This document shows, piece by piece, positions 63,308 to 64,000 of a stretch of DNA of 64,000 nucleotides. Source of the stretch: Bacillota bacterium (GTDB lineage Bacteria > Bacillota > Clostridia > Lachnospirales > Lachnospiraceae); assembly GCA_023398375.1 (NCBI GenBank), contig JAEWSH010000042.1, forward strand, positions 124,001 through 188,000. Reading direction: 5' to 3'. A program made the translations under genes and the position numbers. Numbering within the stretch: position 1 is the stretch's first letter; each line of letters opens with the position of its first letter. The notes beneath the pieces are model-generated. The model did no database searches. It was not told where the DNA came from and saw only the letters and a list, made by a program, of their open reading frames with translations.

Positions 63308-64000
63308 TTGTCAAAAATGGAACACAAAGATGGCAATATTCAGGATGATATATGTGAGAATGTCGGTATTGAAATCACGGCCGCAAGTAATGAAACGCAG
63401 CAATACCGCTGTTGTAAATATGGGGCAGTAGGTCCAACAGGTCCAACAGGTCCAACAGGTCCAACAGGTCCCATGGGACTGAGAGGAACGACTGGTAAAA
63501 GAGGAGCAACAGGCCCGACAGGCCCAACAGGACCGGCGGGTCTAACAGGAGAAACAGGAGCAATAGGTCCGACAGGAGAAACAGGTCCAACAGGTCCAAC
63601 AGGCCCGGCAGGTCCAATAGGAGCAACAGGTCCGACAGGTCCAACGGGTCCGACAGGTCTAACCGGCCCGACAGGTCCAACAGGAGCAACAGGTCCGATA
63701 GGCCCGACAGGTCCAACGGGTCCGACAGGTCTAACAGGCCCAACAGGTCCGACAGGAGTAACGGGTCCGACAGGTCCGACAGGTCTGACAGGAGTAACAG
63801 GCCCGACAGGCCCGACAGGTCCAGGAGCAACGACAATCTATTTAGCAACAGACCAGTCTATTAGTGATGGAGGCTGGATCGGGCTTGGAACTTCTTCACC
63901 GGATACTCAATTTGCAAGAAGTACGGTAGTCATACCGGTAAATACGACTATAATTGGTTTGGTCTTATCTATCAGGGATAAAGAGCTGGAGGAGGGTGAT
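63308..64000 (+). CDS. collagen-like (BclA-type) surface glycoprotein, 3' end beyond window
   Basis: From TTG 63308, placed 6 nt after GGAGGTG, the frame encodes a 38-residue leader (MEHKDGNIQDD..., CCKYGAVG), then about 44 collagen-like G-X-Y triplets, mostly GPT with some GAT, GET and GLT, and then a globular start (GATTIYLATDQSISDGG...). The frame is open to the window end, so the C-terminal domain is incomplete. This is the layout of exosporium BclA-like proteins of spore formers, with a C-terminal trimerising domain. It could instead be a vegetative surface adhesin. Confidence 0.9.
   Translation, partial: MSKMEHKDGNIQDDICENVGIEITAASNETQQYRCCKYGAVGPTGPTGPTGPTGPMGLRGTTGKRGATGPTGPTGPAGLTGETGAIGPTGETGPTGPTGPAGPIGATGPTGPTGPTGLTGPTGPTGATGPIGPTGPTGPTGLTGPTGPTGVTGPTGPTGLTGVTGPTGPTGPGATTIYLATDQSISDGGWIGLGTSSPDTQFARSTVVIPVNTTIIGLVLSIRDKELEEGD
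63422..63826 (+). repeat. 9-nt tandem repeats encoding Gly-Pro-Thr
   Basis: The stretch consists of degenerate copies of GGTCCAACA/GGCCCGACA. Such arrays change length by slippage, so copy number is likely to vary between strains. Confidence 0.95.

Noticed and set aside
63375..63848. Long minus-strand frame of Leu/Ser/Asp repeats
   Set aside because: It is the mirror of the collagen-like repeat; low complexity, no ribosome-binding site and the plus-strand frame is clearly coding.

Overview
The window looks like a chromosomal segment of a low-G+C, anaerobic, Gram-positive bacterium, most likely a spore-forming Clostridia of the Lachnospiraceae type. The basis is strong GGAGG ribosome-binding sites, AT-rich intergenic DNA, a pyruvate:ferredoxin oxidoreductase, a bacterial 2[4Fe-4S]-type ferredoxin fold protein, a HelD-type helicase, DUF438 and YyaL proteins, and a collagen-like (exosporium/BclA-like) protein. 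The family assignment is inference; there is no rRNA or tRNA in the window.

Layout. 1-13.3 kb: the 3' end of an FtsX-type permease, a beta-propeller sugar-dehydrogenase-like protein, an AraC-GNAT-HelD fusion, a complete two-component/ABC transporter module (peptide-sensing or detoxification type), and a GMC oxidoreductase with a small partner. 13.3-21.3 kb: DUF2935 protein, AraC/GyrI-like regulator with a palindrome over its promoter, YbjQ pair, M23 peptidase, a second two-component system with a lipoprotein, and a duplicated scrap of its response-regulator gene. 21.3-29.4 kb: PFOR, a deletion scar joining the remains of a divergent panE/lysR pair, flavin reductase, and a large GGDEF/HD-GYP protein preceded by a direct repeat. 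29.5-37 kb: a Tet(M)-like GTPase fused to a YacP/Rae1-like NYN nuclease, HAD phosphatase, FadR-type regulator and ilvD. 37-45.6 kb: small regulators, truncated isochorismatase, a yyaL gene broken by a 20-nt insertion at its CxxC motif, a Rieske FAD oxidoreductase, ferredoxin, DUF438 sensor and GapN. 46-52.2 kb: complete F1Fo ATP synthase operon in order atpBEFHAGDC. 52.3-64 kb: GGDEF protein, glutamate-synthase-like enzyme, NIF3/CutA-like protein, ClC transporter, enolase, a NiCo riboswitch with its CDF cation exporter, a VOC protein, a frameshifted chemotaxis receptor and the start of a collagen-like surface protein that runs off the window.

How it works together. PFOR, ferredoxin, enolase, GapN and the ATP synthase form an energy-metabolism background, and the c subunit lacks the usual Na+ ligands, so proton coupling is suggested. 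The ClC protein has features of the fluoride-exporting branch and sits next to enolase, the classic fluoride target. The NiCo riboswitch gives a direct regulatory logic for the cation exporter. Signalling is dense: two two-component systems, two diguanylate cyclases (one with a phosphodiesterase domain) and a chemoreceptor.

The most unusual items are the AraC-GNAT-HelD fusion, the Tet(M)-NYN fusion, and signs of gene decay (yyaL, MCP, panE/lysR, isochorismatase, response-regulator fragment). There are also repeated structured intergenic elements. No CRISPR array, prophage, insertion sequence or complete mobile element was seen.
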